Shown: piece after piece, positions 15,714-23,438 of the stretch | How the letters are laid out: each line of letters starts with the position of its first letter | How positions within the stretch are numbered: the stretch's first letter is position 1 | Assembly (NCBI GenBank): GCA_013824015.1 | Contig: PNNC01000026.1 | Coordinates: forward strand, 1 to 34,117 | DNA length: 34,117 nt | Reading direction: 5' to 3' | Source: Polaromonas sp. | GTDB taxonomy: Bacteria; Pseudomonadota; Gammaproteobacteria; Burkholderiales; Burkholderiaceae_C | Notes under the pieces: generated by a model | The model's input: only the letters and a program-made list of their open reading frames with translations | Databases searched by the model: none | Told to the model about the DNA's origin: nothing | Program-made: the position numbers and the translations under genes

Positions 15714-16484
15714 TCACATGACCTTGATGCGCTGGACCATCTCTTCGGCAAACGCGACAAAGGCCAGGGCGCCCTTGGAGGCCGGATCAAACACCACGCC
15801 GGGCAGGCCGTAACTCGGCGCTTCGGCCAGCCGCACATTGCGCGGAATCACGGTGTTGAAGACCTTGTCGCCGAAATGCTGCTTGAGCTGGTCGCTGACC
15901 TGCTGCTGCAGCGTGATGCGCGGATCGAACATCACACGCAGCAGGCCGATGATGGCCAGGTCCTTGTTCAGGTTGGCATGCACCTGCTTGATGGTGTTGA
16001 CCAGGTCGGTCAGGCCCTCGAGCGCAAAGTACTCGCACTGCATCGGCACGATCACGCCGTGGGCGCAACACAGGCCGTTGAGGGTCAGCATGCTCAGCGA
16101 CGGCGGGCAGTCGATCAGCACAAAATCGTAGTTGTCAGCCACCGCGGCCAGCGCCAGTTTCAGCCGTTTTTCGCGACGTTCGACCTCGACCAGCTCAACC
16201 TCGGCGCCGGCCAGCTCGCGGTTCGCGCCCAGCACGTCATAGCCGCACTTTTCGCTGTGCACACGCGCTTCGGCGATCGAGGCCGATTCGAGCAGCACGT
16301 CGTACACCGTCAGTTCCAGCGTGCGTTTGTCCACGCCGGAACCCATGGTCGCATTGCCCTGCGGGTCCAGGTCGATCATCAACACCCGCTGGCCGACCTT
16401 GGCCAGTCCGGCGGCCAGGTTCACTGTCGTCGTGGTTTTGCCGACCCCGCCCTTTTGGTTGGCAATACAGAATATCTTGGCCAT
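15714..16484 (-). CDS. parA: Chromosome partitioning ATPase ParA (Soj)
   Basis: The 256-residue ATPase drives ParB-parS segregation over the nucleoid. The deviant Walker A motif KGGVGKT is at 11-17 with the signature Lys at its start, followed by the Walker A' DLDPQGN (38-44) and a Walker B LIDCPPSL. There is no N-terminal DNA-binding extension, so it is a short chromosomal type, not a plasmid type Ia protein. The ATG at 16484 begins the canonical AKIFCIANQKGG start; a 20-codon upstream extension overlaps poor sequence. It follows the LysE gene by 25 bp. Confidence 0.97.
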   Translation of the reverse strand: MAKIFCIANQKGGVGKTTTTVNLAAGLAKVGQRVLMIDLDPQGNATMGSGVDKRTLELTVYDVLLESASIAEARVHSEKCGYDVLGANRELAGAEVELVEVERREKRLKLALAAVADNYDFVLIDCPPSLSMLTLNGLCCAHGVIVPMQCEYFALEGLTDLVNTIKQVHANLNKDLAIIGLLRVMFDPRITLQQQVSDQLKQHFGDKVFNTVIPRNVRLAEAPSYGLPGVVFDPASKGALAFVAFAEEMVQRIKVM

Positions 16485-16509
16485 CTTGTTCTTCTGGTTG
16501 GAGGTCGGA

Positions 16510-17136
16510 TTATTTGGAGACGGCCAGCTTGATGCCGAAGCCAATCAGGAACACACCGGCCGCCTTGTTCAGCAGGCTGGTGATTTTGGGACTGGAGCGG
16601 ATGCGCTCGGCGAGAAAGTGGGTCAGCAACACGGACGTCAGGCCATACAGAAAGGTCAGGCCGGCAATCGTCGCGGCCATCACCGCGAAGGTGCTCACGC
16701 CCTGATGCAGTTTCGGGTCGACAAACAGCGGGAAGAAGGCCATGTAGAAAACAATCGCCTTGGGATTGAGCAAGGTGATCAGCAGGGCCTGGCGGAAGTA
16801 GTGCCGCGGCTTGATTTGCAGGATGGGTGCGTCGCCGGGTTTGGCCATCAGCATCTTGATGCCCAGCCAGGCCAGGTAGACCGCGCCGGCCCACTGGACC
16901 ACATGAAAAGCCGTCGGGTAGGCGGCCATCACCGCCGAGACGCCGGCCACCGCTGCCCACAGCAGGACCTGGTCCCCGGCGATCACGCCAAAGGTGGCGC
17001 CCAGTCCGCCGGGAATACCGCCCTTGCTGGTGGAGGTGATCAGCGCCAGGTTGCCGGGGCCAGGAATCAGCAAAAAAACAAGGATGGCGATGACAAAAGC
17101 GCCGTAGTCAGCGACGCCAGCAAAGGAGCCCAGCAT
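16510..17136 (-). CDS. LysE/RhtB-family amino-acid exporter
   Basis: The 208-residue membrane protein has about six hydrophobic segments. The family hallmark IPGPGNLALITSTSKGG lies in the first loop (about 24-40) and a KAIVFYMAFFP segment in the middle. LysE-type exporters expel amino acids or homoserine lactones; the substrate is not determined by sequence. The ATG at 17136 was chosen because it starts right before the first helix. The 67 upstream codons in frame overlap rsmG and look like shadow sequence. It lies 85 bp after rsmG and 25 bp before parA, so it is probably in the same transcript. Confidence 0.9.
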   Translation of the reverse strand: MLGSFAGVADYGAFVIAILVFLLIPGPGNLALITSTSKGGIPGGLGATFGVIAGDQVLLWAAVAGVSAVMAAYPTAFHVVQWAGAVYLAWLGIKMLMAKPGDAPILQIKPRHYFRQALLITLLNPKAIVFYMAFFPLFVDPKLHQGVSTFAVMAATIAGLTFLYGLTSVLLTHFLAERIRSSPKITSLLNKAAGVFLIGFGIKLAVSK

Positions 17137-17221
17137 AAAAATCCCCGGAGTGAGGCGTGAGTTTACGTCAGGGGGCCGGGCCCTCCTGGCGTTTCCCGCC
17201 GGAAATCGCGGCGGGGCCCGC

Positions 17222-17878
17222 TCAGACCGTGGTTTTTTGAGACATCCAGACAATACAGCGCTCGGCATCCAGCCCGGGCACCTGCAACTGTTCCACGTGA
17301 AACACCTGGGCCGAAGCCGGCAGCGCGCTGATTTCATCGGCCGGGTGTTTGCCCTTCATGGCCAGCCAGACACCTTCCGGCGCCAGCGCGCCGGCCGACC
17401 ATTGCGTGAAATCGTGCAGCGACGCGAAGGCCCGCGAGCAGATCACATCAAAAGGCTGGCGAATGGTTTCGACCCGGGCGTGGAGGCCGGTCAGGTTGGG
17501 CAGCTTCAGGGCCAGCGCCGCCTGCTTGATAAACGCGGCTTTTTTGGCCACCGTGTCGACGCAGCTGACCGCCACCTCCGGGCAGCAGATCGCGATCACC
17601 ACGCCGGGCAAGCCCGCGCCCGACCCGACATCCAGCAGGCTGGCCCGGCTCAGTCCGGCCTGTGCGAGGTGTCGCCGCAGGGGAGCGATCACCGCCAGGC
17701 TGTCGAGCAGGTGGTGCGTCAGCATTTCGGCCGGATCCCGCACCGCCGTCAGGTTGTAGACCTGGGTCCACTTGGCAATCAGGTCCAGATAGTCCAGCAA
17801 CTGGCCGACCTGCCCGTCGCTCAAGTCCAGCTTCAGCGCAGCCAGTCCGGTGCGCAGCTCCTGTTCGCGCGGCCGCAT
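17222..17878 (-). CDS. rsmG: 16S rRNA (guanine-527-N7)-methyltransferase RsmG
   Basis: The 218-residue SAM-dependent methyltransferase modifies G527 of 16S rRNA. It has the N-terminal helical region with KWTQVYNLTAVRDP (36-49) and the SAM-binding motif LLDVGSGAGLPGVVIAI (81-97). SRAFASLHDF and a LAMKGKHP-like strand appear later, all typical of RsmG/GidB. The start overlaps the mnmG stop by one base (TGATG), showing coupling. A parS-type site is embedded at residues 192-197. Confidence 0.96.
   Translation of the reverse strand: MRPREQELRTGLAALKLDLSDGQVGQLLDYLDLIAKWTQVYNLTAVRDPAEMLTHHLLDSLAVIAPLRRHLAQAGLSRASLLDVGSGAGLPGVVIAICCPEVAVSCVDTVAKKAAFIKQAALALKLPNLTGLHARVETIRQPFDVICSRAFASLHDFTQWSAGALAPEGVWLAMKGKHPADEISALPASAQVFHVEQLQVPGLDAERCIVWMSQKTTV
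17289..17304. other. parS: parS site inside rsmG (one mismatch)
   Basis: TGTTCCACGTGAAACA matches the widely conserved chromosomal parS sequence TGTTTCACGTGAAACA in 15 of 16 positions. It encodes Phe-His-Val-Glu-Gln of RsmG on the minus strand. The mismatch breaks perfect dyad symmetry on one arm only. Confidence 0.88.
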
Positions 17879-19875
17879 CAGGCGTCGGCCTGTTCAGTGG
17901 TTTTGAGCGGAACCGTGTTTTTCCAGAGGTTCTTTTTCAGGTGCACCAGCAGCAGCGAGATCGTGGCCGGCGTGATACCGGAAATCCGCGAAGCCAGTCC
18001 CAGGGTTTCGGGCCGGTGTTTGGCCAGGGTCTGGCGCGCCTCGAAACTCAGGGCCGTGACCTGCAGGTAATCGAGGTCCGCCGGCAGCTTGAGGTTCTCG
18101 TAGTGCGAGGCCCGTTCAACCTCGGTTTTCTGCAGGTCGATGTAGCCGGCGTATTTGACCGCGATTTCGATCTGCTCGATCACGCTGCGCGCCAGGTCGG
18201 CGGCGGCCGATGTTTCACGTGGAACACCTTCGGCATCCCTGGGGGCCAGATCCGGGTTCACGTACTTGCCGCCCTCCAGCGACATCAGCGCGGCATAGTC
18301 CACATCGGGACGGCGCAGCAAGTCCAGCAGGTTGTATTCATGCTCGATCGCCTTGCCCAGCACGCGCTCGGCCTCGGCCGCCGGCAGGCTGCGCGGATTG
18401 ACCCAGATGGAGCGCAGGCGTTCTGTTTCACGTGAAACAGCGTCGCGCTTGCGGTTGAAGGCATCCCAGCGCGCATCATCGACGAGGCCCAGTTCCCTGC
18501 CCTTTTCGGTCAGGCGCATGTCGGCGTTGTCCTCGCGCAGCATCAGGCGGAACTCCGCCCGGCTGGTGAACATGCGGTAAGGCTCGGTCACACCCTTGGT
18601 GATCAGGTCATCGACCAGCACGCCGAGGTAGGCCTCGTCGCGCTTGGGCAACCAGGCGTCCTGGCCCTGGCACTGCAGCGCGGCATTGACGCCAGCGAAC
18701 AGGCCCTGCGCCGCGGCCTCCTCGTAGCCGGTAGTGCCGTTGATCTGGCCGGCGAAGAACAGGCCGGCGATCTGGCGGGTCTCGAAGCTGGACTTCAGTG
18801 AGCGCGGGTCGAAATAGTCGTACTCGATGGCATAACCGGGCCGCAGGATGTGGGCGTTTTCCATGCCGGCCATGGAGCGCACCAGCGCGTACTGGATGTC
18901 GAAAGGCAGGCTGGTCGAGATGCCGTTGGGGTAAATCTCGTGGGTGGACAGGCCCTCGGGCTCCAGGAAAATCTGGTGGCTGTCCTTGCCGGCAAAACGG
19001 TTGATCTTGTCTTCCACACTCGGGCAGTAGCGCGGGCCGACGCCGTCGATCTTGCCGGTGAACATCGGACTGCGGTCAAAACCGGAGCGGATGATCTCGT
19101 GGGTGCGTTCGTTGGTGTGGGTGATCCAGCAGGGCATTTGCCGGGGGTGCGCGATCTGCCCGCCCATGAAGCTGAACACCGGCACCGCGCCGGGCGTGCC
19201 GCCGGGCATGCCGTCACCGGGCTGCACGGTGCATTTGCTGAAGTCGATGCTGCGCCCGTCGATGCGCGGCGGCGTGCCGGTCTTGAGCCGGCCCTGCGGC
19301 AGCTTGAGCTCTTTCAGGCGGGCGCTCAGCGACACCGCCGGCGGGTCGCCGGCCCGGCCCGCCGCATAGTTCTGCAGGCCCACATGGATCTTGCCGTCCA
19401 GGAAAGTCCCGGCGGTCAGCACCACGGTGCGCGATCGGAACTTGATGCCGACCTGGGTGACGGCGCCGACCACCCGGTCGCCCTCGACCATCAGGTCATC
19501 CACCGCCTGCTGGAACAGCCAGAGATTGGGCTGGTTTTCGATCATGCGGCGGATCGCCGCCTTGTACAGGATGCGGTCGGCCTGGGCCCGGGTGGCGCGC
19601 ACGGCCGGGCCCTTGGAGCTGTTGAGGATGCGGAACTGGATGCCGCCCTCGTCGGTGGCCAGTGCCATCGCGCCGCCCAGGGCATCGACCTCCTTGACCA
19701 GGTGGCCCTTGCCGATACCGCCGATCGAGGGATTGCAGCTCATCTGGCCCAGGGTTTCAATGTTGTGGGTCAGCAGCAGGGTCTTGCAGCCCATGCGAGC
19801 AGCGGCCAGCGCGGCCTCGGTGCCGGCATGGCCGCCACCGACCACGATCACGTCAAATTCTTGCGGGTAAAACAT
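17878..19875 (-). CDS. mnmG: tRNA uridine-5-carboxymethylaminomethyl modification enzyme MnmG (GidA)
   Basis: The 665-residue FAD enzyme acts with MnmE to modify wobble uridine 34 in tRNAs. The dinucleotide-binding motif [12 protein letters not shown] is at 11-22, and [19 protein letters not shown] (about 45-63) and [13 protein letters not shown] are diagnostic. The C-terminal helical MnmE-binding region ends near [18 protein letters not shown]. It is somewhat longer than the E. coli protein (629). AAGG lies 8 bases before the ATG at 19875. It starts only 17 bp after the toxin gene. Two parS-type sites lie in its coding sequence at codons 479-484 and 550-555. Confidence 0.97.
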   Translation of the reverse strand: MFYPQEFDVIVVGGGHAGTEAALAAARMGCKTLLLTHNIETLGQMSCNPSIGGIGKGHLVKEVDALGGAMALATDEGGIQFRILNSSKGPAVRATRAQADRILYKAAIRRMIENQPNLWLFQQAVDDLMVEGDRVVGAVTQVGIKFRSRTVVLTAGTFLDGKIHVGLQNYAAGRAGDPPAVSLSARLKELKLPQGRLKTGTPPRIDGRSIDFSKCTVQPGDGMPGGTPGAVPVFSFMGGQIAHPRQMPCWITHTNERTHEIIRSGFDRSPMFTGKIDGVGPRYCPSVEDKINRFAGKDSHQIFLEPEGLSTHEIYPNGISTSLPFDIQYALVRSMAGMENAHILRPGYAIEYDYFDPRSLKSSFETRQIAGLFFAGQINGTTGYEEAAAQGLFAGVNAALQCQGQDAWLPKRDEAYLGVLVDDLITKGVTEPYRMFTSRAEFRLMLREDNADMRLTEKGRELGLVDDARWDAFNRKRDAVSRETERLRSIWVNPRSLPAAEAERVLGKAIEHEYNLLDLLRRPDVDYAALMSLEGGKYVNPDLAPRDAEGVPRETSAAADLARSVIEQIEIAVKYAGYIDLQKTEVERASHYENLKLPADLDYLQVTALSFEARQTLAKHRPETLGLASRISGITPATISLLLVHLKKNLWKNTVPLKTTEQADA
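18211..18226. other. parS: parS site inside mnmG (one mismatch)
   Basis: TGTTTCACGTGGAACA is the reverse complement of the rsmG site and matches the parS consensus at 15 of 16 positions. On the minus strand it encodes Val-Pro-Arg-Glu-Thr of MnmG, a different frame from the rsmG site. Confidence 0.88.
18424..18439. other. parS: Perfect parS site inside mnmG
   Basis: TGTTTCACGTGAAACA is an exact match to the conserved bacterial parS palindrome, extended by C and G to an 18-bp perfect dyad (18423-18440). It encodes Val-Ser-Arg-Glu-Thr in MnmG. Confidence 0.95.
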
Positions 19876-19892
19876 ATCAAACCTTAGCTTCT

Positions 19893-20303
19893 CTAACTCT
19901 CTATCAATTCAGTCGCCAGCCCCATGCTGCGCGCCACCTGCGCCTGACGCCGGTCGGCCGTCACAAACAAATCGACGCGCGAGGCCAGCGCACTGCCGAC
20001 GTGCAGCGCATCCATGCCGCGCAAAGTACCCTGCTCCATCGCCGCAAAGGCAAAACGCTCGACATGCGCATCCAGCGGCACCAGCGTCATGTCGGCCACG
20101 TCGCCTTGCGCCGCCGCCCAGGCCCGGTCAAATTCGGATGCCGGCAGGCTGCCGTCGCGCCGGCGCCGCAACAGGGCAGACGCAATTTCGGTCTTGCAAT
20201 GGGCGGCCACCAGCAACTCGCTGGCAGCCTCGAACAGGGACAGCACCCGCTCGCGGCCCGCCTCGCTGGCGTAACGCTTGGTCAGCGCGGAAGCGTCGAA
20301 CAT
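19893..20303 (-). CDS. PIN-domain ribonuclease toxin, VapC-like
   Basis: The 136-residue PIN-domain protein has the four acidic active-site positions of VapC RNases: Asp3 ([11 protein letters not shown]), Glu39 (CKTEIASAL), Asp98 ([11 protein letters not shown]) and Asp117 (FVTADRRQ). VapC toxins cleave tRNA or rRNA. The ATG at 20303 is preceded by GGAGAG at a 9-base distance and gives the normal family N-terminus. A GTG at 20381 would overlap the antitoxin by 7 bp and add 26 residues; it has GAGG before it, so either start could be used. It follows a Phd/YefM-type antitoxin, and mnmG starts 17 bp downstream, so the three genes are probably co-transcribed. Confidence 0.88.
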   Translation of the reverse strand: MFDASALTKRYASEAGRERVLSLFEAASELLVAAHCKTEIASALLRRRRDGSLPASEFDRAWAAAQGDVADMTLVPLDAHVERFAFAAMEQGTLRGMDALHVGSALASRVDLFVTADRRQAQVARSMGLATELIES

Positions 20304-20374
20304 CAGGCGCGCCTCTCCGTCGCGCGCCACCAGACGGGTGGGCGGGACGGCAGCGGCATAAGCGGCTGGCGTTT

Positions 20375-20620
20375 TCACCACGCGGCCTCATTGCGCTCAT
20401 CCAGCACCGCCTGGGACAGCGACACCCCTTCCGGCAACATCACGGGTTCGAAAGGCCGCTTCCAGCTCGGAACTTTGGTCGGCGCTTCCGCGGACTTGCA
20501 GGGAACCAGCTCCGCCACCGGCTTGCCGTGGCGCAAAATGCGCACGGTTTCACCTTGCTCGACCAGATCAAGCATGGCAGAGGCATTGGCGCGGAATTCA
20601 CTCAAGGGAACAGTGTGCAT
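20375..20620 (-). CDS. Phd/YefM-type antitoxin
   Basis: The 81-residue protein has the Phd/YefM N-terminal DNA-binding dimer domain. It runs TVPLSEFRANASAMLDLVEQGETVRILRHGKPVAELVP at residues 3-40 and is followed by a charged, Pro-rich toxin-binding tail ending NEAAW. It neutralises the PIN toxin encoded downstream and normally represses its own promoter. Start at ATG 20620: the frame opens three codons earlier with TTG, but the family starts at this Met. No Shine-Dalgarno is visible; the space before the ATG is occupied by two TGTACA palindromes. Phd-type antitoxins paired with VapC are known but less usual than AbrB- or RHH-type partners. Confidence 0.88.
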   Translation of the reverse strand: MHTVPLSEFRANASAMLDLVEQGETVRILRHGKPVAELVPCKSAEAPTKVPSWKRPFEPVMLPEGVSLSQAVLDERNEAAW

Positions 20621-20621
20621 C

Positions 20622-20647
20622 TTGTACAAAATAAAGGGTTTTGTACA
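20622..20647 (-). promoter_or_regulatory. Candidate antitoxin operator: paired TGTACA palindromes
   Basis: TTGTACAA (20622-20629) and a second TGTACA (20642-20647) lie directly before the antitoxin ATG. Their centres are 19 bp apart, about two helical turns. AT-rich sequence with TATTTT on the minus strand lies between them and could be a -10 element. The arrangement fits a dimer-of-dimers autoregulatory site. Confidence 0.6.
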
Positions 20648-20721
20648 TTTTACCTGTTTGCGGCGCCATGGGCTTGCTGGGCGCTGGCTTTCACCCCTCC
20701 ACGCTGTGGTGAAATCAGGGC

Positions 20722-21312
20722 ATGTCTACACCCCCGAAACTCCTGATTTTTGCCGGCAGCACCCGGCTGGCCTCCTTCAACCGCAAGCTGGCGCACGCCG
20801 CGGCCGGACTGGCGCGCGACGCCGGCGCAGCGGTCACCCACATCGAGCTGGCCGACTTCGACATCCCGATGTACAACGCCGACCTGGAAGCCCAAGGCAC
20901 GCCGGCCGACGTCATGAAACTCAAACAGATCCTGTTCGAGCACCCGGCCTGGATCATCTGCTCGCCCGAATACAACGGCAGCTACACCGCCCTGCTGAAA
21001 AACACGATTGACTGGGTGTCCAGCCCGGTCAAGGGCGACCCGGCCTGGCAGGAGGGTTTCAAATCCTTCAGCGGCAAGGTCGTCGGCATGCTCAGTGCCT
21101 CGCCGGGCGCGCTCGGCGGGCTGCGTTCACAAAGCCATCTGGCGCCACTGCTGCTCAACGCACAATGCTGGGTCGCACCGCGCGCGTTTGCACTCGGTCA
21201 TGCGGGCGACGCGTTTGATGCGCAGGGCCAACTGGTCAACGAAAAACACCGCAGCAGCGTACAGGCGGTGATCGACCAGGTGCTGTTTGCCAGCCAGCGG
21301 CTCACCGCCTGA
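20722..21312 (+). CDS. NAD(P)H-dependent FMN reductase (ChrR/YieF-like)
   Basis: The 196-residue flavodoxin-like reductase has the FMN phosphate loop GSTRLASFNRKLA at about 11-23 and the family motif SPEYNGSYTALLKNTIDW (80-97). Residues 125-135 (SPGALGGLRSQ) complete the flavin site. Members reduce quinones, chromate or azo dyes in the cytoplasm using NAD(P)H. The true substrate is unknown. It is transcribed away from the antitoxin, with a 101-bp shared intergenic region containing the TGTACA operator. Confidence 0.9.
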   Translation: MSTPPKLLIFAGSTRLASFNRKLAHAAAGLARDAGAAVTHIELADFDIPMYNADLEAQGTPADVMKLKQILFEHPAWIICSPEYNGSYTALLKNTIDWVSSPVKGDPAWQEGFKSFSGKVVGMLSASPGALGGLRSQSHLAPLLLNAQCWVAPRAFALGHAGDAFDAQGQLVNEKHRSSVQAVIDQVLFASQRLTA

Positions 21313-21385
21313 GGCCCCGCTTGCCGCGCGCAAGGGCGGCGTTACCATGGCTCTGACCATCAGAGTCAACAACGGAGACAAGATC

Positions 21386-22396
21386 ATGCACCCCACGCCC
21401 ACACGCCGCAGTGCGCTGCAATTCGGCCTCCAGGCCGGCAGCGCCGCTGCCGCCGTTGCCGCCTTCCCCACCTTGCTGGGCAGCGCACATGCGCAAAGCC
21501 CCTGGCCCAGCAAGCCGATCCGCCTGCTGGTGCCCTTTGCGCCCGGCGGCAGTTCGGAAATCGTGGCCCGTTCGGCCGCCAGCGAAATCAGCAAAAGCCT
21601 GGGCCAGAACGTGTTCGTCGAAAACAAGCCCGGCGCCAGCGGCAACATCGCGATGCAGGAATGCGCGGCGAGCACCGACGGCCACACCATGATCCTTGGC
21701 CACATCGGCACGCTGGCGGTCAACCCTTTCATCTTCGACAAACTTCCTTTCGACACGAATCGTGATTTCCGGCCGATCTCGCTGCTGGCCAAGGTGCCCA
21801 GCCTGTACGTCGTCAACAGCGAGGTGCCGGCCAAAAACCTGAAGGAGTTCATAACGCTGGCCAGGGCCAAACCGGGCCAGCTGAACTACGGCTCGGCCGG
21901 CAACGGCAGCGCCGGCCACCTCGCCTTCGAATACCTCAAGATGGCCGCCGACATCTTTGTGCTGCATGTGCCCTACCGCGGCACCGGCCCGCAGCTGACC
22001 GACCTGCTGGCCGGCCGGCTGGAGGCCGCCAGTGTGGGCGCACCGGCCATCCTGCCCCACATCAAGTCCGGCAAGCTGCGCTGCATCGCCACCGGCACGA
22101 AAGAACGCCTGCCGCAACTGCCCGATGTGCCGACCGTGGCCGAAAGCGGTTATCCCGGTTTCGAAATGACGCAGTGGTACGGCCTCAACGCTCCAGCCAG
22201 CATGCCGCAAGCCGCCATCGACAGGATCGCCGACGCCTGCGCCAAGGCCATGCGCAACCCGCTGGCCACCGAACGCCTGCGCGGCGACACCGCACAGCCG
22301 GTGGGCGACACCCCGGCGCAATACGCCGCCTTCATCAAGACCGAGCAGGCGCGCTGGAAACAGGTCGCAGCGCGCGCGAAGATCAAACCCGATTGA
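21386..22396 (+). CDS. Bug-family (TctC-type) tripartite tricarboxylate transporter binding protein
   Basis: The 336-residue precursor has a twin-arginine-like signal (TRRSALQFGLQAG, then a hydrophobic stretch ending AHA-QS). The Bug fold follows: WPSKPIRLLVPFAPGGSSEIVAR, ENKPGASGNIA, the central LNYGSAGNGSAGHLAFEYLK segment and VPYRGTGPQLTDLLAGR. Bug proteins bind organic acids or related ligands in the periplasm, and Burkholderiales carry them in large numbers. No TctA/TctB membrane partners are present, so it is an orphan. GGAGACAAGATC precedes the ATG at 21386. The ligand is unknown. Confidence 0.92.
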   Translation: MHPTPTRRSALQFGLQAGSAAAAVAAFPTLLGSAHAQSPWPSKPIRLLVPFAPGGSSEIVARSAASEISKSLGQNVFVENKPGASGNIAMQECAASTDGHTMILGHIGTLAVNPFIFDKLPFDTNRDFRPISLLAKVPSLYVVNSEVPAKNLKEFITLARAKPGQLNYGSAGNGSAGHLAFEYLKMAADIFVLHVPYRGTGPQLTDLLAGRLEAASVGAPAILPHIKSGKLRCIATGTKERLPQLPDVPTVAESGYPGFEMTQWYGLNAPASMPQAAIDRIADACAKAMRNPLATERLRGDTAQPVGDTPAQYAAFIKTEQARWKQVAARAKIKPD

Positions 22397-22423
22397 CAGC
22401 GGGCCAGCCATGTCACCTTCCTG

Positions 22424-22489
22424 CGTTTATGCATCGAATCGGGCTCCACCCCTTTGGCGACAAGGGCAGGCAGCTCCTTTTTTGATAGC
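22424..22489 (-). repeat. 65-bp dispersed intergenic repeat, copy 4 of 5
   Basis: On the minus strand it reads GCTATCA..GGAGCTG, then GCCCTTGTCGCC, then GGAGCCCGATTCG and a TAAACG end. The GACATGGGC block is diverged. It lies between the Bug gene and the YkgJ-like gene, ending 12 bp before the latter's ATG. Confidence 0.6.
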
Positions 22490-22501
22490 AAACGACATCC
22501 C

Positions 22502-22774
22502 ATGAATTGTCGCCCCGGCTGCGGCGCCTGCTGCATCGCGCCGTCCATCAGCTCGGCGATTCCCGGCATGCCCCAGGGCAAGCCGGCTGGCGTGCGCTGC
22601 GTTCAACTTGACGCGGCGAATGCCTGCCGCATCTTCGGCCAGCCGGAGCGGCCGGCGGTGTGTGGGCAACTGATGCCATCGGCGGAGATGTGTGGAACGA
22701 ACGCCAGCGCGGCGATGGTGTGGCTGGCGGCGCTGGAAAGGGCGACGATTCCCGAGTTGTCATCCCGGACTTGA
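22502..22774 (+). CDS. YkgJ-family cysteine-cluster protein
   Basis: The 90-residue protein has an N-terminal Cys3, Cys7, Cys10, Cys11 cluster (CRPGCGACC) and later cysteines at 33, 42, 54 and 63. This is the zinc- or iron-binding pattern of the YkgJ/UPF0153 family, whose function is unknown. The ATG at 22502 starts right at the first Cys motif, with no clear ribosome-binding site because the leader is a dispersed repeat. The last five codons and the stop lie inside the outer repeat of the inverted-repeat island, so the natural C-terminus may have been replaced. Confidence 0.75.
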   Translation: MNCRPGCGACCIAPSISSAIPGMPQGKPAGVRCVQLDAANACRIFGQPERPAVCGQLMPSAEMCGTNASAAMVWLAALERATIPELSSRT

Positions 22775-22820
22775 TCCGGGATCCATCTTTGGTTCCTCCC
22801 GCCCTGGAGTGTGCCAACTA

Positions 22821-22942
22821 GCCGGGTCTCGCCCCGGCGGGCGACTCACTTTCTCTTGCTTCGCCAAGAGAAAGTAAGCAAAGAGAAGGCGACCCGATGG
22901 TCTGGGTCCCTCCGCTTCGCTACGGGCAACCTGCGGTGCTCG
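22821..22942 (+). repeat. 122-bp dispersed repeat, left copy
   Basis: It matches 33996-34117 at 119 of 122 bases in the same orientation. The repeat contains a hairpin (ACTTTCTCTT, 8-nt loop, AAGAGAAAGT), and the copy at the window edge appears to continue beyond it. Confidence 0.92.
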
Positions 22943-23367
22943 ATTCCAGCGGGGGTCGGCAGAACTCGCTTCGCTCGGACAACTGCCGCCCTGATCCCGC
23001 CTCCATCTGCGCTCCTCGGCCCAGCCCGACGGGTGGGGGAATGAATACGGATGCGGGAGGTATGCGCCGAGGAGCGCAGGGCCAGACGGATCAGGGATCG
23101 CGATTGTTTGAGACGGGAGAGTGCTAGCGAGACCCCGGCTGGACCGAGCACCGCAGGTTGCCCTCCGCAGCGTCAGCGAAGGAGGGTCGCAGACAGCAGG
23201 GGCGCCTTTTGGTATTCGCGTAACTTCGCTTCGCGAAGTGAGCGAATCCCCACTGCGTGACCTTTGGTGACTTTCTTTTGGCGAAGCAAAAGAAAGTTAC
23301 TTGCCGCCGGGCAACCCCCGGCCAGCAGGCATCAGCGAACCAGGCAAGCCTGAAGAAGAAACACGGC

Positions 23368-23392
23368 TTCGACAGGCTCAGCCCGAACGGTG
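23368..23392 (+). repeat. 25-bp repeat (TTCGACAGGCTCAGCCCGAA type)
   Basis: It matches 24943-24967 at 22 of 25 bases. This element type is common in proteobacterial intergenic regions. Here it lies inside the right half of the inverted-repeat island. Confidence 0.7.
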
Positions 23393-23438
23393 AATGGAGA
23401 ACAGCCCCGTGGATCCCGGATCCAGTCCGGGACGACAC

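Larger units (their letters stand above)
22759..23436. repeat. Inverted-repeat island, gene-free
   Basis: This 678-bp stretch holds no credible gene and is a nested, imperfect inverted repeat. The outer arms 22759-22785 and 23410-23436 match at 25 of 27 bases in inverse orientation. Hairpins at 22848-22875 and 23270-23297 each have perfect 10-bp stems and related sequence. The 19-bp segment 22924-22942 is the exact reverse complement of 23145-23163. The 14-bp segments 23007-23020 and 23066-23079 are also exact inverses. Short frames across it are repeat translations. The YkgJ-like stop lies within the left arm and the aldehyde dehydrogenase stop follows 2 bp after the right arm. Confidence 0.8.

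Noticed and set aside
22811..23260. Short open frames inside the inverted-repeat island
   Set aside because: They are translations of the repeat, Arg/Ser-rich, without ribosome-binding sites or any domain.
22759..23436. CRISPR array or insertion sequence
   Set aside because: The repeats are inverted, unequal in length and lack regular spacers; no cas gene or transposase frame is present.
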